Assembly: GCF_000765145.1 (NCBI RefSeq)
Contig: NZ_JMGA01000024.1
Coordinates: 62,001-126,000, forward strand
Reading direction: 5' to 3'
Source of the DNA: Desulfosporosinus sp. HMP52
GTDB taxonomy: Bacteria > Bacillota > Desulfitobacteriia > Desulfitobacteriales > Desulfitobacteriaceae
Length of the DNA: 64,000 nucleotides
Shown: one piece after another, positions 42,436 to 51,654 of the stretch
Layout: each line of letters starts with the position of its first letter
How positions within the stretch are numbered: the first letter of the stretch is position 1
Program-made: the position numbers and the translations under genes
Notes under the pieces: model-generated
Databases searched by the model: none
Seen by the model: the letters and a program-made list of their open reading frames with translations, nothing else
Told to the model about the DNA's origin: nothing

Positions 42436-43800
42436 ATGAGTCAACCATTAAAGCCTAAATCCTCTCAAAAAAGGAACTTTCTTAAGTTTAAACCTCTCAA
42501 ATGGTTTTTGCAAAGTTCACTGTATCCAAGTATCTTCCAATGGGCAGCCGTGCTTGTTTTCGCGGTCATCATGGTCCAAACTCTAGCCGGACCCACCAGC
42601 GCCCATGATAACTTCGGTACTGCCGCTACTTGGGTTCTTTGGTGGCCACTCTTACCTCTCTTCTTCTTCCTATTCGGCCGGTTCTGGTGTGCAGTTTGCC
42701 CCTTTGCCTGGGTGAGTGATTTGACACAGAAGGTTTTTGGGGCCAATCGTAAAGCCCCTAACTTCCTGAGGAAATATGGACTATGGATCATTGATATCAC
42801 CTTCATTTTTATCACTTGGGCCGACCACATTTGGGGGGTCGTTGAATCCCCCAGAGGATCTGGTACCCTCTTGCTACTCATCCTAGGTGGCGTCATGGTC
42901 ACTGCAATGTTCTTTGAACGCCGTACTTGGTGCCGATATTTATGTTTCCTCGGTAGTTTGTCGGGTAACTATTCTCGCGCCGGTATGTTAGAATTACGCG
43001 CTGACAGAGAAATCTGTAAAACATGTACAACTCGGGATTGCTACAAAGGCAACAAAAAAACAGCGGGTTGTCCGATGTTTGAGTTTCCGATGGCTATGGA
43101 AAATAACGCCAACTGCAATCTATGTGGGAATTGCATCAAAAGCTGCCCCCATGATTCTATTCGACTAAGCCCTCGCAAACCAACCAGTGAATTTTGGTCT
43201 ATGACTAGGGCACATTTCGAGGAGTCTTTCCTAGCCATCGTTATCGTCGGGATTGTCTTTGTCCAAAATATTACCATGTTGGATTTTTACCAGTCCTACC
43301 TTAAGTGGGCAGGGATGACATTGGGTCTTAGCAAGGATATCGCCTTTACGATAATCTTTATCATCGCAATGACGACTCCGGTCTTGCTACTTTACGCGGC
43401 ATCTGCAGTTTCCAAGCGTTATTCAGGTGAAACGATACGAAATGCCTTTGCGCGTTTTGGTTATGCAGTCATTCCACTTGACCTGGCTTCTCACATGGCC
43501 CACAACTTGTTCCATCTTCTGGCGGAAGGAAAGTCAATCTACTACACGTTCATGGGGTTATTCGGAGTGCATATCGAGGGCCCAACCGACTTCGTTTCTG
43601 ACCCGACGATTCAAATAATGCAATACGTCCTGGTCATCGCCGGAACTCTCGGATCTCTTTACACGGCTTATAGGATTGCCAAAAAGAATTATGGAACCCA
43701 AAAAGCGCTATCCGTTGCTATGCCGTATCTAGTCGTCATCTCGATCTTCGGTGTACTGAACTTCTTAACCTTCGTGGTTAGAATGAGTATGCGGATGTAA
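42436..43800 (+). CDS. Membrane polyferredoxin (NapH/CcoG/NosR-C-like)
   Basis: 454 aa. Early membrane helices carry FWCAVCPFAWVSDL and RTWCRYLCFLGSLSG, the CxxxCP signatures of NapH/CcoG-type electron carriers. Cys-rich segments then follow (ICKTCTTRDCY, GCPMFEFP and a [4Fe-4S] motif CNLCGNCIKSCPH), and four more membrane helices. Such proteins move electrons from quinol or ferredoxin across the membrane to reduce metal centres. It begins two bases after the first gene stop. In iron and nos operons a similar protein accompanies a DUF2318 protein and ABC genes. Confidence 0.9.
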   Translation: MSQPLKPKSSQKRNFLKFKPLKWFLQSSLYPSIFQWAAVLVFAVIMVQTLAGPTSAHDNFGTAATWVLWWPLLPLFFFLFGRFWCAVCPFAWVSDLTQKVFGANRKAPNFLRKYGLWIIDITFIFITWADHIWGVVESPRGSGTLLLLILGGVMVTAMFFERRTWCRYLCFLGSLSGNYSRAGMLELRADREICKTCTTRDCYKGNKKTAGCPMFEFPMAMENNANCNLCGNCIKSCPHDSIRLSPRKPTSEFWSMTRAHFEESFLAIVIVGIVFVQNITMLDFYQSYLKWAGMTLGLSKDIAFTIIFIIAMTTPVLLLYAASAVSKRYSGETIRNAFARFGYAVIPLDLASHMAHNLFHLLAEGKSIYYTFMGLFGVHIEGPTDFVSDPTIQIMQYVLVIAGTLGSLYTAYRIAKKNYGTQKALSVAMPYLVVISIFGVLNFLTFVVRMSMRM

Positions 43801-43805
43801 TAAAG

Positions 43806-43838
43806 GCCTTCAGGTGGAGCCTAAAACTCCACCTGAAC
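43806..43838 (+). terminator. Intercistronic hairpin after the polyferredoxin gene
   Basis: TTCAGGTGGAG and CTCCACCTGAA arms without a T tract; more likely an mRNA-processing or attenuating hairpin than a full stop. Confidence 0.5.
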
Positions 43839-43889
43839 CATGGTTCCGATACTAAGTTCCTATTACTTTTCACAGGGAGGAAATACCAT

Positions 43890-44474
43890 TTGAAAACTAA
43901 TCATGTGGGCAAAAACCAGAAATTTACCCAACCCCAAAAGAGCAATACCCTGCTTTTTACTATTGTCGGCATTTTAACCGTTGTAATTATGATAGGAACC
44001 TATATCATAGTTGCTAACGGCAATAAACCTAGTGTCTCTGTCAATGCAGCTGCTGATATTGGACAAAAGATGAATTATAGTTCTGAAGTTAAACTAGAAC
44101 AAACGAAAGTCGAAAGTAAAGTTGAAAACGGACAGGCCATTGTGACAACTCTCAGTGCCGTTAAAGAAAATAAGTTTATCTGGACAGAATATAAAGCGAA
44201 CGGAAAAAGAATTCCTCTGACAGCCTTTATCCAACCTGATGGTAAAGTCATGGTAGCAGTCAGCTTCTGTGAACCTTGTAAGGGAGAAACCTTTCACATT
44301 ATTGGCAATCAAATCGTTTGCAACGTTTGCGGAACCGTCTGGGATCTACAGACACTCAAAGGAATAAGTGGCGGTTGTCAAGCCTATCCCCCGGAAGCAT
44401 TGACCTACTCTTTAAATGGGGATAATCTAGAAATTCCTCAATCTATCTTAGACGCGTGGGCACCTAGAGTTTAA
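43890..44474 (+). CDS. DUF2318 membrane-anchored iron-sulfur/heme-like protein
   Basis: 194 aa beginning at TTG 43890 (AGGGAGG upstream). After one membrane helix (about 23-45) the extracytoplasmic DUF2318 domain contains VSFCEPCKGETFHI, IVCNVCGTVWDL and GGCQAYPPE, conserved Cys residues for a metal centre. DUF2318 proteins occur with FTR1/P19-type iron uptake and MacB-type ABC genes in other bacteria. It is the third gene of the operon. Confidence 0.88.
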   Translation: MKTNHVGKNQKFTQPQKSNTLLFTIVGILTVVIMIGTYIIVANGNKPSVSVNAAADIGQKMNYSSEVKLEQTKVESKVENGQAIVTTLSAVKENKFIWTEYKANGKRIPLTAFIQPDGKVMVAVSFCEPCKGETFHIIGNQIVCNVCGTVWDLQTLKGISGGCQAYPPEALTYSLNGDNLEIPQSILDAWAPRV

Positions 44475-44510
44475 TTCTCTAAAGGTTGGCCATTGTAACA
44501 TAGTTAGCCA

Positions 44511-44536
44511 AACGCACTCGTTCTTACGAGTGCGTT
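44511..44536 (+). terminator. Intercistronic hairpin before the ABC genes
   Basis: AACGCACTCG and CGAGTGCGTT arms around six bases, without a strong T tract. It may reduce expression of the ABC part. Confidence 0.5.
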
Positions 44537-44588
44537 CATTCTTACAAGTCAACGTCCTTTAGTTCTTACAATTCAGGAGGAATTAGCT

Positions 44589-45272
44589 ATGTCTTTAATA
44601 AAGCTCTGTGAGGCCGCCAAAACCTACAAAGGTGGGGACGGTGTTGTCGAGGCCCTTAAAAAAGTTAGTTTAGAGATAGTTGCCGGAGAATTCCTAGCTT
44701 TAATGGGACCTTCTGGTTCCGGCAAAAGCACCTTGCTCAGTATTCTAGGAGGGTTAAATCCGCCCACCTCTGGCAAACTAACAGTCGATAATATTGATGT
44801 TTATTCTTTAGAACCCGAACGGTTAGCCGATTTTCGACATGATTACGTCGGCTTTGTCTTCCAACAATATCAATTGATCCCCTATCTTACGGCTCTAGAA
44901 AACGTCATGCTCCCTCTGGCTATAACTTCTCGTCCGGGAAAAGAGCAACAAGAAATGGCTCACTCTGTCCTCGAAAAGGTCGGCTTAGGTTCCAAATCCC
45001 AACGTCTACCTAATCAATTATCAGGTGGAGAACAAAATCGGGTGGCTATTGCTCGGGCGATTGTTAATCAACCCTCCATTATGTTTGCAGATGAACCGAC
45101 TGGAAGCCTGGACTCGAAAACAGCCACTGAACTTTTGGAGCTATTTCAAGTCCTTAACCAGGACGGTTTAACCATCATTATGGTGACTCATAACAAAGAA
45201 AACCTAGCTTGGGTTTCCCGAGCAGTCTATATTCGTGATGGGATTCTAGCCCAAACTCCTCAAGAGTCCTAA
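44589..45272 (+). CDS. ABC transporter ATP-binding protein, MacB/LolD type
   Basis: 227 aa with Walker A (GPSGSGKST), Q-loop (FVFQQYQLIP), signature LSGGEQNRVAIARAI, Walker B (IMFADEPTGSLDS) and H-loop (MVTHN). The MacB/LolD group powers FtsX-like permeases, often as mechanotransmission rather than bulk transport. It is followed by two permeases and is the energising subunit. GGAGG lies upstream of the ATG. Confidence 0.93.
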   Translation: MSLIKLCEAAKTYKGGDGVVEALKKVSLEIVAGEFLALMGPSGSGKSTLLSILGGLNPPTSGKLTVDNIDVYSLEPERLADFRHDYVGFVFQQYQLIPYLTALENVMLPLAITSRPGKEQQEMAHSVLEKVGLGSKSQRLPNQLSGGEQNRVAIARAIVNQPSIMFADEPTGSLDSKTATELLELFQVLNQDGLTIIMVTHNKENLAWVSRAVYIRDGILAQTPQES

Positions 45273-45284
45273 GGAGGAAACTAA

Positions 45285-46448
45285 ATGCGTTTAACAGATA
45301 TTGCGTTACAAAACTTACGCCGCCGTAAAATGCGCTCTGCCTTATTAGTAATCAGTGTTATTATTGGTGTGGCGGCAATTATCTTCCTGTATTCAACTAC
45401 CCAAGCTATGAAAGAAGATGTCGCCAACAAACTTGATCAATACGGCTCCAATATCCTCATTCTTCCAGATACCGGGGAAGCCCTGACGTTTGGCGGGATA
45501 ACCGTAGAGGCTCCTACTCAGGTCAAAGAACTAGACATGTCCCTAATTCCACTGATGCAAACCATTAAAAATAAGGAAACCTTGGCTACTATAGCGCCTA
45601 AACTTTTAGTCAACACTAATATCAATGGTCAAGAAATCTTGTTGCTCGGAGTAGATTTCCTGCAAGAGTTTAGATTGAAAAAGTGGTGGAAAGTCGATGG
45701 CCTTTCGAAAAACCAACTACCGAGCGCGGACGAAGTTATCTTAGGGAGTGACGTTGCCCTCTCCCTAAATCTTACCCTTAATCAAAATGTATCGATCAAA
45801 GGACAAGACTTCAAGGTAGCGGGAATCATCCAACCGACGGGATCAGCGGAAAACGACCAGGCTGTATTTATGGATTTAGCTGTTCTCCAAAAGCTGGCTA
45901 ATCGCCCCAACGCTATAAGCCTTATAGAAACAGCGGCCTTATGTTATACCTGTCCGATCGAAGAAGTGACTCGACAGTTAAGCGACAAACTACCAGGCAC
46001 TAAAGTGACGGCTCTAAAGTCTACCCTGGAATCTCGGGATACTACCGTCACTAAATTCAACTTATTTGCTAGAAGCGTATCCTTGATTCTCTTCCTAGCC
46101 AGTGGTTTAGTTATCACCATAACGATGAAATCCTCGGTTGAAGAACGGACCAGAGAAATTGGTATCTTACGGGCGATCGGTTTTCGAAAACGCCACATCA
46201 TTCAGATTGTACTCACTGAAGCTGGCCTCTTAAGCTTATTAGGGGGGCTATTAGGATACCTTCTTGGGATGGGTGCAGCAGTTTATTTCGGATCGGCTAT
46301 GGTTAAAGCTGAAGTTCTTATCCCCTGGCAATCAGATTTGCTGGTGTATGCCTTAAGCGCCTCTCTTTTAATCGGTCTGGTAGGAAGTCTTTATCCAGCT
46401 TGGAAGGCAGCGAGACTTGACCCGACTGAGTCTTTGCGCTACATGTGA
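45285..46448 (+). CDS. FtsX/MacB-type ABC permease 1
   Basis: 387 aa with the MacB layout: helix 1 (ALLVISVIIGVAAIIFLYST), an extracytoplasmic MacB_PCD domain (about 45-260) with a CYTCP motif unlike its sister, and three C-terminal helices with the FtsX signature (EERTREIGILRAIGFRKRHI). The partner permease follows 30 bases later. The CxxC pair may handle metal or disulfide. Confidence 0.92.
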   Translation: MRLTDIALQNLRRRKMRSALLVISVIIGVAAIIFLYSTTQAMKEDVANKLDQYGSNILILPDTGEALTFGGITVEAPTQVKELDMSLIPLMQTIKNKETLATIAPKLLVNTNINGQEILLLGVDFLQEFRLKKWWKVDGLSKNQLPSADEVILGSDVALSLNLTLNQNVSIKGQDFKVAGIIQPTGSAENDQAVFMDLAVLQKLANRPNAISLIETAALCYTCPIEEVTRQLSDKLPGTKVTALKSTLESRDTTVTKFNLFARSVSLILFLASGLVITITMKSSVEERTREIGILRAIGFRKRHIIQIVLTEAGLLSLLGGLLGYLLGMGAAVYFGSAMVKAEVLIPWQSDLLVYALSASLLIGLVGSLYPAWKAARLDPTESLRYM

Positions 46449-46478
46449 TCTCGGAGGATTTTAATATAGGAGGGAACC

Positions 46479-47612
46479 ATGACACTTACTGATATTGCGA
46501 TTCAAAACCTACGTCGGCGAAAAGGAAAAACAACCTTTTTACTTCTGACCTTCGTATTAGTCATCGGCATCACTGTCGCGTTGAATACGCTGGCCAAAAG
46601 CATGCACGACGATTTACAGAAAAATTTAACCCAATATGGTGCCAATGTCGTCATTACTCCCAAATCTGAACATTTTACGCTTAGCTATGGCGGGCTTTCT
46701 GTTCCCGGAGTTAACTTTGAGGTTAAGAATTTAAACTATGATAGTTTAGCTAAAATCAAGAATAGCCCTGATCTGATGATTAGCGGAATTGCTCCTAAAA
46801 TTATTGGTTCTGTCAAGGGAGCTGATAAACGTTATCTTATCATAGGAGTCGATTTCCCTAACGAACTAAAAATGAAACCATGGTGGCAGATTAAAGGGTT
46901 ACAGCCCGGTGACCAAGAAGTTATTATCGGCTCAAGTATCGCAAGCAAAGAAAATCTTGTGATTGGAAGTACTCTAGAACTTAATCATCAGATCTACCCG
47001 ATTGTCGGGATTTTGGAAGAAACAGGCGGTTCTGAGGATAATGGAGTTTTTGCTAATTTCAGCACCTCACGCGCCCTGACAGGCATAGACTCTTGGTCCA
47101 TGATTGAACTTAATACGGCCCAACCGAATAAGACTGCGGCCTACTTAAGTGAACTATTACCAGAGGCCAAAGTCGCCGAAATATCTCAATTGGTTCAGGG
47201 AGCTAAAGAAAGTGTCGATCGCTTTTCAAACTTCTCCTTGATTACTTCTATATTTCTAGGAGTCATTGGTGTTTTAATCGTCTTTGTAACTACGTCTGGT
47301 AACATCAATGACCGAGTAGCGGAACTTGGTATCCTCCGTGCCATCGGTTTTCGACGTCGCCATATCTTTTCCATTCTAATTCGGGAAACTGTCTTTGTAA
47401 GTCTTTCAGGCGGAGTTCTTGGCTATCTTTTAGGGGAACTTACCCCCATTCTACTAGGCCCAATCGTTTTCCAAAAAACCGTTAGTTTTCAATTTAACCC
47501 CTTTGTAAGTCTGACTGTTATAAGCGCCTCACTCTTAATCGGTATTGGTTCAATTTTTCTGACTAGGCGTGCTATTACTCTCGACCCTTTAGAAGCACTT
47601 TCTTATATCTAG
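46479..47612 (+). CDS. FtsX/MacB-type ABC permease 2
   Basis: 377 aa, the same fold as permease 1 (TTFLLLTFVLVIGITVALNT; VAELGILRAIGFRRRHIFSI), about 30 percent identical by eye. The two probably form a heterodimer with the ATPase. It closes the sigma-54 operon; the next promoter belongs to the two-component system downstream. Confidence 0.92.
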   Translation: MTLTDIAIQNLRRRKGKTTFLLLTFVLVIGITVALNTLAKSMHDDLQKNLTQYGANVVITPKSEHFTLSYGGLSVPGVNFEVKNLNYDSLAKIKNSPDLMISGIAPKIIGSVKGADKRYLIIGVDFPNELKMKPWWQIKGLQPGDQEVIIGSSIASKENLVIGSTLELNHQIYPIVGILEETGGSEDNGVFANFSTSRALTGIDSWSMIELNTAQPNKTAAYLSELLPEAKVAEISQLVQGAKESVDRFSNFSLITSIFLGVIGVLIVFVTTSGNINDRVAELGILRAIGFRRRHIFSILIRETVFVSLSGGVLGYLLGELTPILLGPIVFQKTVSFQFNPFVSLTVISASLLIGIGSIFLTRRAITLDPLEALSYI

Positions 47613-47626
47613 GGGTTTAACCCTAA

Positions 47627-47656
47627 TTGCAGGATGTCTTTATGTAATACTATAAT
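47627..47656 (+). promoter_or_regulatory. Sigma-A-type promoter of the Met-rich-sensor two-component system
   Basis: TTGCAG (47627-47632) and TATAAT (47651-47656) are 18 bp apart, about 85 bp before the regulator gene. Confidence 0.6.
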
Positions 47657-47742
47657 GGTTATGCTTAGATTCAGAGACCACTTTCGAATTTAACGTACCA
47701 ATTAGTTACTAGGTTTTGGAATTGGAAGGAGTCTATCTATTT

Positions 47743-48435
47743 ATGAGGATTTTACTAGTTGATGATGAGAAAAAAATTACGACCGTACTCAAAGCCTACC
47801 TTCAACAGGAAGGATTTCAAGTAAGTACGGCTATTAATGGACTAATTGCATTAACCATGTTTAAAGAAAACCCTTTTGACCTACTCATCCTTGATTTAAT
47901 GCTTCCTGGCATGTCTGGAACCGAGATTTGCCGCGAGATTCGCAAAATATCCTCCGTACCAATTATCATGCTCACCGCCAAAGTAGAAGAGGAAGACCGC
48001 ATCGAAGGATTAAGTATTGGCGCAGATGATTACATTACAAAACCATTTAGCCCTCGTGAAGTGGTCGCCCGTGTCCGAGCTGTATTACGTCGAGTTAATA
48101 ATGAAACTACCCCCCTTGCCGACGTGATCTCCTATGATAATGGCCTCACCATTGACAATATTCAGTATGAAATTAGGCTGCACGATCAGGAAATCTCATT
48201 AACTCCTACCGAATTTAAGATTCTCGGTGCCTTAGCTAAACACCCTGGACGGGTGTTATCACGAGGGCAGTTGGTAGAGATTGTTCAAGGGCACAACTTT
48301 GACGGAGATGACCGTGTGATTGATGCCCATATTAAGAAGATTCGTCAAAAGATCGAAACGACTCCCAGCAACCCCCACATTATTTTGACGGTTTACGGTA
48401 TGGGTTACAAGTTTAACCCGAATGCGGTGGAATAA
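47743..48435 (+). CDS. OmpR-family response regulator, partner of the Met-rich sensor
   Basis: 230 aa from ATG 47743 (AAGGAG upstream). Receiver with Asp51 in ILDLMLPG, TAK and KPFSPRE, then a winged helix ending ILTVYGMGYKFNPNAVE. Its stop is one base before the kinase ATG. The direct-repeat promoters at 50736, 59918 and 60448 are candidate targets. Confidence 0.92.
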   Translation: MRILLVDDEKKITTVLKAYLQQEGFQVSTAINGLIALTMFKENPFDLLILDLMLPGMSGTEICREIRKISSVPIIMLTAKVEEEDRIEGLSIGADDYITKPFSPREVVARVRAVLRRVNNETTPLADVISYDNGLTIDNIQYEIRLHDQEISLTPTEFKILGALAKHPGRVLSRGQLVEIVQGHNFDGDDRVIDAHIKKIRQKIETTPSNPHIILTVYGMGYKFNPNAVE

Positions 48436-48436
48436 C

Positions 48437-49828
48437 ATGCGCACTAAGTTATTTCTTTCTACCCTGATCATTGCGCTTATTACCTTAACCTTCAGCATGC
48501 TTTCCGTAAACTTTGTCTTTAAACAACAGTTTAGTGATTACTTAACTCAGGTAAATGAAAGGACCTTGGAACAGTTACCCTCTCGTCTGAGTGAACTATA
48601 CCAGGTCAAAGGGACTTGGGACCCTGTTGCTCTGAGCGAATTAAGCCATTCTCTCCCGTTTGGTACTGTTGTTACGTTAACTGATCCATCCGGTAAACTT
48701 ATCGGCACGTTAGATAACCCCATGGAAAATATGATGCATGGACAAGGCGGAATGGGCATGAATATGGGCATGACTTCCTACACCACGACAAGTTGGAAAA
48801 CCAAAACTTTCACGGTGACAGGACCCCTAGGGACTTTAGCGACTGCGGAGGTTCGCTACCCGGCAACGGCACAAATTCTTAACCCCCAAGATATCCGCTT
48901 CCAATCCGCCGTCTTTCGTTCTTTACTTTTCGCTGGAGGATTAGCCCTTCTATTTGGGATTGTTCTAAGTTTCTTTACAAGCCGTCAACTTGTCGCTCCG
49001 CTCAGACGATTAACCCAAGCGGCCCATCGTATTGGTCATGGACACCTCGACGAACGTGTATCCATTAGTTCTAAAGACGAGGTAGGTCAACTTGCCAACG
49101 CTTTTAACGTGATGGCTGATAATTTGGATCGACAAGAAACTCTCCGCAAACAATTCACGGCCGATATCGCCCACGAACTACGCACTCCCTTGACCTCGAT
49201 CAAAAGCTATATTGAAGCTTTTCAAGACGGCGTCCTTCCTGCGGATCAAGAAAACCTCTCTTCTATTCATGAGGAAATAGACCGTCTAGTTGACTTGTCC
49301 AGTGATCTAAAGGACTTAAATGTGGCTGAAATCGGTGGATTACATTTAAACCTTGAACCTGTGGACATAAAGTACCTTCTTGAAAAAATTATTCGCAACC
49401 TATATCCCCTTATGCAGGAAAAAGAATTAACTCTGGACTGGAATGCACCGGAAGAATCCGTGACTACATCCGGGGACGGGCATCTTCTGACCAGACTCTT
49501 CTATAATCTAATCCACAATGCCTATCGTTACTCAGACCCTGGCGGTCAGGTTACCGTCGAACTTACGCAAACATCGAACCTTGCTAATATTAAGATCAAG
49601 AACACTGGAATGGGGATTTCTGAAGACGATCTCCCTCTGATATTCGAACGATTTTACCGTGCCGATAAATCCCGGACTCGTGAGACGGGGGGAACCGGAA
49701 TTGGTCTAGCGCTAGTCCGCCAGGTTACGGACCTTCATCAAGGCACAATAACCGTACAAAGTAAAGTTGGGCATGAGACTGAATTTAAAGTTCAACTTCC
49801 TAAAGAAATAGAAGTAGCTAAGAATTAG
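48437..49828 (+). CDS. Sensor histidine kinase with Met/His-rich sensing domain
   Basis: 463 aa. Helix 1 (FLSTLIIALITLTFSMLSVN), an extracytoplasmic domain (about 30-160) with a Met/His cluster at 96-112 (PMENMMHGQGGMGMNMGM), helix 2 (LLFAGGLALLFGIVLSFF), HAMP, HisKA with His246 (AHELRTPL) and an ATPase domain (NLIHNAYRYS, GTGIGLALVR). Met-rich sensing loops are typical of copper or silver sensors (inference from composition). It sits between the metal-type sigma-54 operon and several Met-rich exported proteins. Confidence 0.93.
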   Translation: MRTKLFLSTLIIALITLTFSMLSVNFVFKQQFSDYLTQVNERTLEQLPSRLSELYQVKGTWDPVALSELSHSLPFGTVVTLTDPSGKLIGTLDNPMENMMHGQGGMGMNMGMTSYTTTSWKTKTFTVTGPLGTLATAEVRYPATAQILNPQDIRFQSAVFRSLLFAGGLALLFGIVLSFFTSRQLVAPLRRLTQAAHRIGHGHLDERVSISSKDEVGQLANAFNVMADNLDRQETLRKQFTADIAHELRTPLTSIKSYIEAFQDGVLPADQENLSSIHEEIDRLVDLSSDLKDLNVAEIGGLHLNLEPVDIKYLLEKIIRNLYPLMQEKELTLDWNAPEESVTTSGDGHLLTRLFYNLIHNAYRYSDPGGQVTVELTQTSNLANIKIKNTGMGISEDDLPLIFERFYRADKSRTRETGGTGIGLALVRQVTDLHQGTITVQSKVGHETEFKVQLPKEIEVAKN

Positions 49829-49879
49829 ATCCTCGGCCACTTCAAAATAATAGTTTCTATCGTCCACAGTACCCATTCA

Positions 49880-49984
49880 TGCATTCTTTCATAATCTTAA
49901 CATTCCCTTCTTGTATTGCTTCTGCATCTCCTGCGAATTATGAAGGTTCTGCATTCCGTTCGAATTCTCTAGCTCTTGGTATGG
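49880..49984 (-). pseudogene. Remnant of a Met-rich exported protein
   Basis: The minus strand reads YQELENSNGMQNLHNSQEMQ and then KKGMLRL before a stop. It parallels HQEIMNSSAMQNMHNSEAMQ of the protein at 50237-50677. Confidence 0.7.
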
Positions 49985-50025
49985 CTTCAGTAGGGTCCCT
50001 TTAGTACACTTAATCTATTAAACTA

Positions 50026-50086
50026 AAGATAGAAGGATATGCGGCACAGGAGCTCTAACCTGGGCCGCATTATCCTTCTATCTTTT
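50026..50086. terminator. Long hairpin downstream of the two-component system
   Basis: AAGATAGAAGGATA and TATCCTTCTATCTT arms with an inner GCGGC/GCCGC stem, followed by TTTTGTC on the plus strand. Confidence 0.75.
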
Positions 50087-50236
50087 GTCTTTCATATTCT
50101 ATTTATCTCATTGATACAGAATCCATCATACCTGAACTTAAAGTCTTCAGTACCTTTGTCTACATTCTTTCAGTCTCTAACTGGTAGTTAACGTCTGTAC
50201 TTAAAAAGTTGGGTTTTAAAGAGATTCACTTTGTCC

Positions 50237-50677
50237 CTAAAATTGACCCATCATTTGGTTCATACCCGTTGCATTTTGTCCATTCATCATTTGATTCATG
50301 GCCTCTAAGTTTTGACCTTGCATCATTTGACTCATCGCTTGACCGTTATCCTGCATGAACTGGTTCATTTGATTAAGGGTTTCTTCCCCAAGAAGAGCTT
50401 TCACTTCAGGATTAGAGTTCATTGCTTCTTGCATCTTTGCAATATCCCCAGTTTGCATAGCTTCCTGCATAGCTTCCGAATTGTGCATGTTCTGCATTGC
50501 GCTTGAATTCATAATTTCTTGGTGCTGACTTGAGGCCATAAAAGATCGCATTTGACCAAACAAGTTTTGTCCTTCGTCATTCGATGTTACTGCGAACGCT
50601 GGTATCGCAATGAGCCCGGTTGCAAGGACTGCCCCCCCTAAAATCGCTGTTACTTTTTTACTGATAAACTTTTTCAT
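50237..50677 (-). CDS. Exported Met-rich protein
   Basis: 146 aa. A signal peptide (VTAILGGAVLATGLIAIPAF) is followed by a mature protein with more than twenty Met residues in MxxM and MM patterns (MNSSAMQNMHNSEAMQEAMQ, MNQMMNGQNATGMNQMMGQF). Such proteins bind Cu(I) or Ag(I) through thioethers. It has its own operator of the TNRTGAA type, so it is a likely target of the Met-rich-sensor system. Two decayed relatives lie at 49880 and 61450. Confidence 0.85.
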   Translation of the reverse strand: MKKFISKKVTAILGGAVLATGLIAIPAFAVTSNDEGQNLFGQMRSFMASSQHQEIMNSSAMQNMHNSEAMQEAMQTGDIAKMQEAMNSNPEVKALLGEETLNQMNQFMQDNGQAMSQMMQGQNLEAMNQMMNGQNATGMNQMMGQF

Positions 50678-50735
50678 GTATTTGTCCTCCTTTAAATTCG
50701 TTTTTATTTTGGTAAGCTTTAACTTCCATGCTTTA

Positions 50736-50789
50736 AGTATAGATTAGAGATTCGATTTTCTCATGAAAGAGTTATGAATTTATCATGAA
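50736..50789 (-). promoter_or_regulatory. Copper-type operator and promoter upstream of the Met-rich protein
   Basis: TCATGAA, TTATGAA and TCATGAA begin at 50761, 50772 and 50783 (11-bp steps). On the minus strand TATACT (50741-50736) is 19 bp downstream. Confidence 0.75.
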
Positions 50790-50831
50790 TATACAAGGAG
50801 CGTTTTTACCAATTTTTCGCTTGTCTTTATA

Positions 50832-50870
50832 TAAAAAAGCAATAGGCCAATTATAGTAATGGCCTATTGA
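50832..50870 (-). terminator. Terminator of the small Met-rich gene
   Basis: CAATAGGCC and GGCCTATTG arms; on the minus strand TTTTTTA follows. Confidence 0.7.
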
Positions 50871-50928
50871 ACAAACATTCTAGCTTAAGGAGCTTGAAAT
50901 TTGAGCCCAATATTTTAGGTTCCCTTTG

Positions 50929-51117
50929 TCATACTCTAATATCAATTATATTTCCTTCACTTACTTTAATTAGTTCGCTTGATAGCTTGGGTTGTTGTTC
51001 AGCTGCAAGTTCATCAATTTTTGGAACTTTATTTATTTGCGAATTCTCATGCATCCCTTTCATCCCACAATTTCTAGGCATACTGCTAGAACCTGACATT
51101 CCGCTGATTCCCATCAT
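50929..51117 (-). CDS. Small Met-rich, Cys-containing protein
   Basis: 62 aa beginning MMGISGMSGSSSMPRNCGMK, with seven Met and one Cys in the first 22 residues and a charged C-terminal half, and no signal peptide. AAAGGAG lies upstream. It follows the lipoprotein gene by about 100 bases and may share its transcript. A soft-metal chaperone role is possible but unproven. Confidence 0.55.
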   Translation of the reverse strand: MMGISGMSGSSSMPRNCGMKGMHENSQINKVPKIDELAAEQQPKLSSELIKVSEGNIIDIRV

Positions 51118-51213
51118 AAAAACTTCGACTCCTTTCTACGCGTTTATGAATAGATTTTTCGCGAATGTCCTCAGACATTATAAAGCGACAGCTCCACTCG
51201 TATATAATAACGT

Positions 51214-51654
51214 TTATTTTACACCCAGAATTTCCTTAGCCATGGGTTGAATGGCTGGGTCTTTTAACATGGCTTCAAACGTTGCTTTCATTTTAGGATC
51301 GGACATGACCTCTACCATAGGCTTAAACATTGACGGATTAGTCATTATACTCACCATGCTATCTTTATTTTCGCTACTTCCCATTATACTTATCATATTT
51401 TTTTGAACATCGCTATTTTTCATCATATCCATCATGACCGGCATCATTTTTGAAGACCCCATTACTTTAACCATGGACTGGCGAGCATCAGGTGAGCTTA
51501 AAACATCCATCATAGCCGTGGGATTACTGGTCATATATTGGGTCATGTCACCAGTATTCATCATGTCTTTTGTTTGGCTACCGCAACCAGCTAGACCTAA
51601 AATGGCAATCGAAGTTAGACCTATAAATATAATTGATTTAATTTTCTTATTCAC
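51214..51654 (-). CDS. Met-rich lipoprotein
   Basis: 146 aa starting at GTG 51654 after TAGGAG. A lipobox (ILGLAGC) shows lipid anchoring. The mature part has repeated Met motifs (KDMMNTGDMTQYMTSNPTAM, SSKMMPVMMDMMKNSDVQKN) with helical periodicity. It is a second type of Met-rich envelope protein in this cluster, anchored rather than secreted. Copper or silver binding is inferred from composition. Confidence 0.82.
   Translation of the reverse strand: MNKKIKSIIFIGLTSIAILGLAGCGSQTKDMMNTGDMTQYMTSNPTAMMDVLSSPDARQSMVKVMGSSKMMPVMMDMMKNSDVQKNMISIMGSSENKDSMVSIMTNPSMFKPMVEVMSDPKMKATFEAMLKDPAIQPMAKEILGVK

Noticed and set aside
50867-51250. 127-codon plus-strand frame across the small Met-rich gene
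   Set aside because: It starts inside a terminator and overlaps two better-supported minus-strand genes in antisense.
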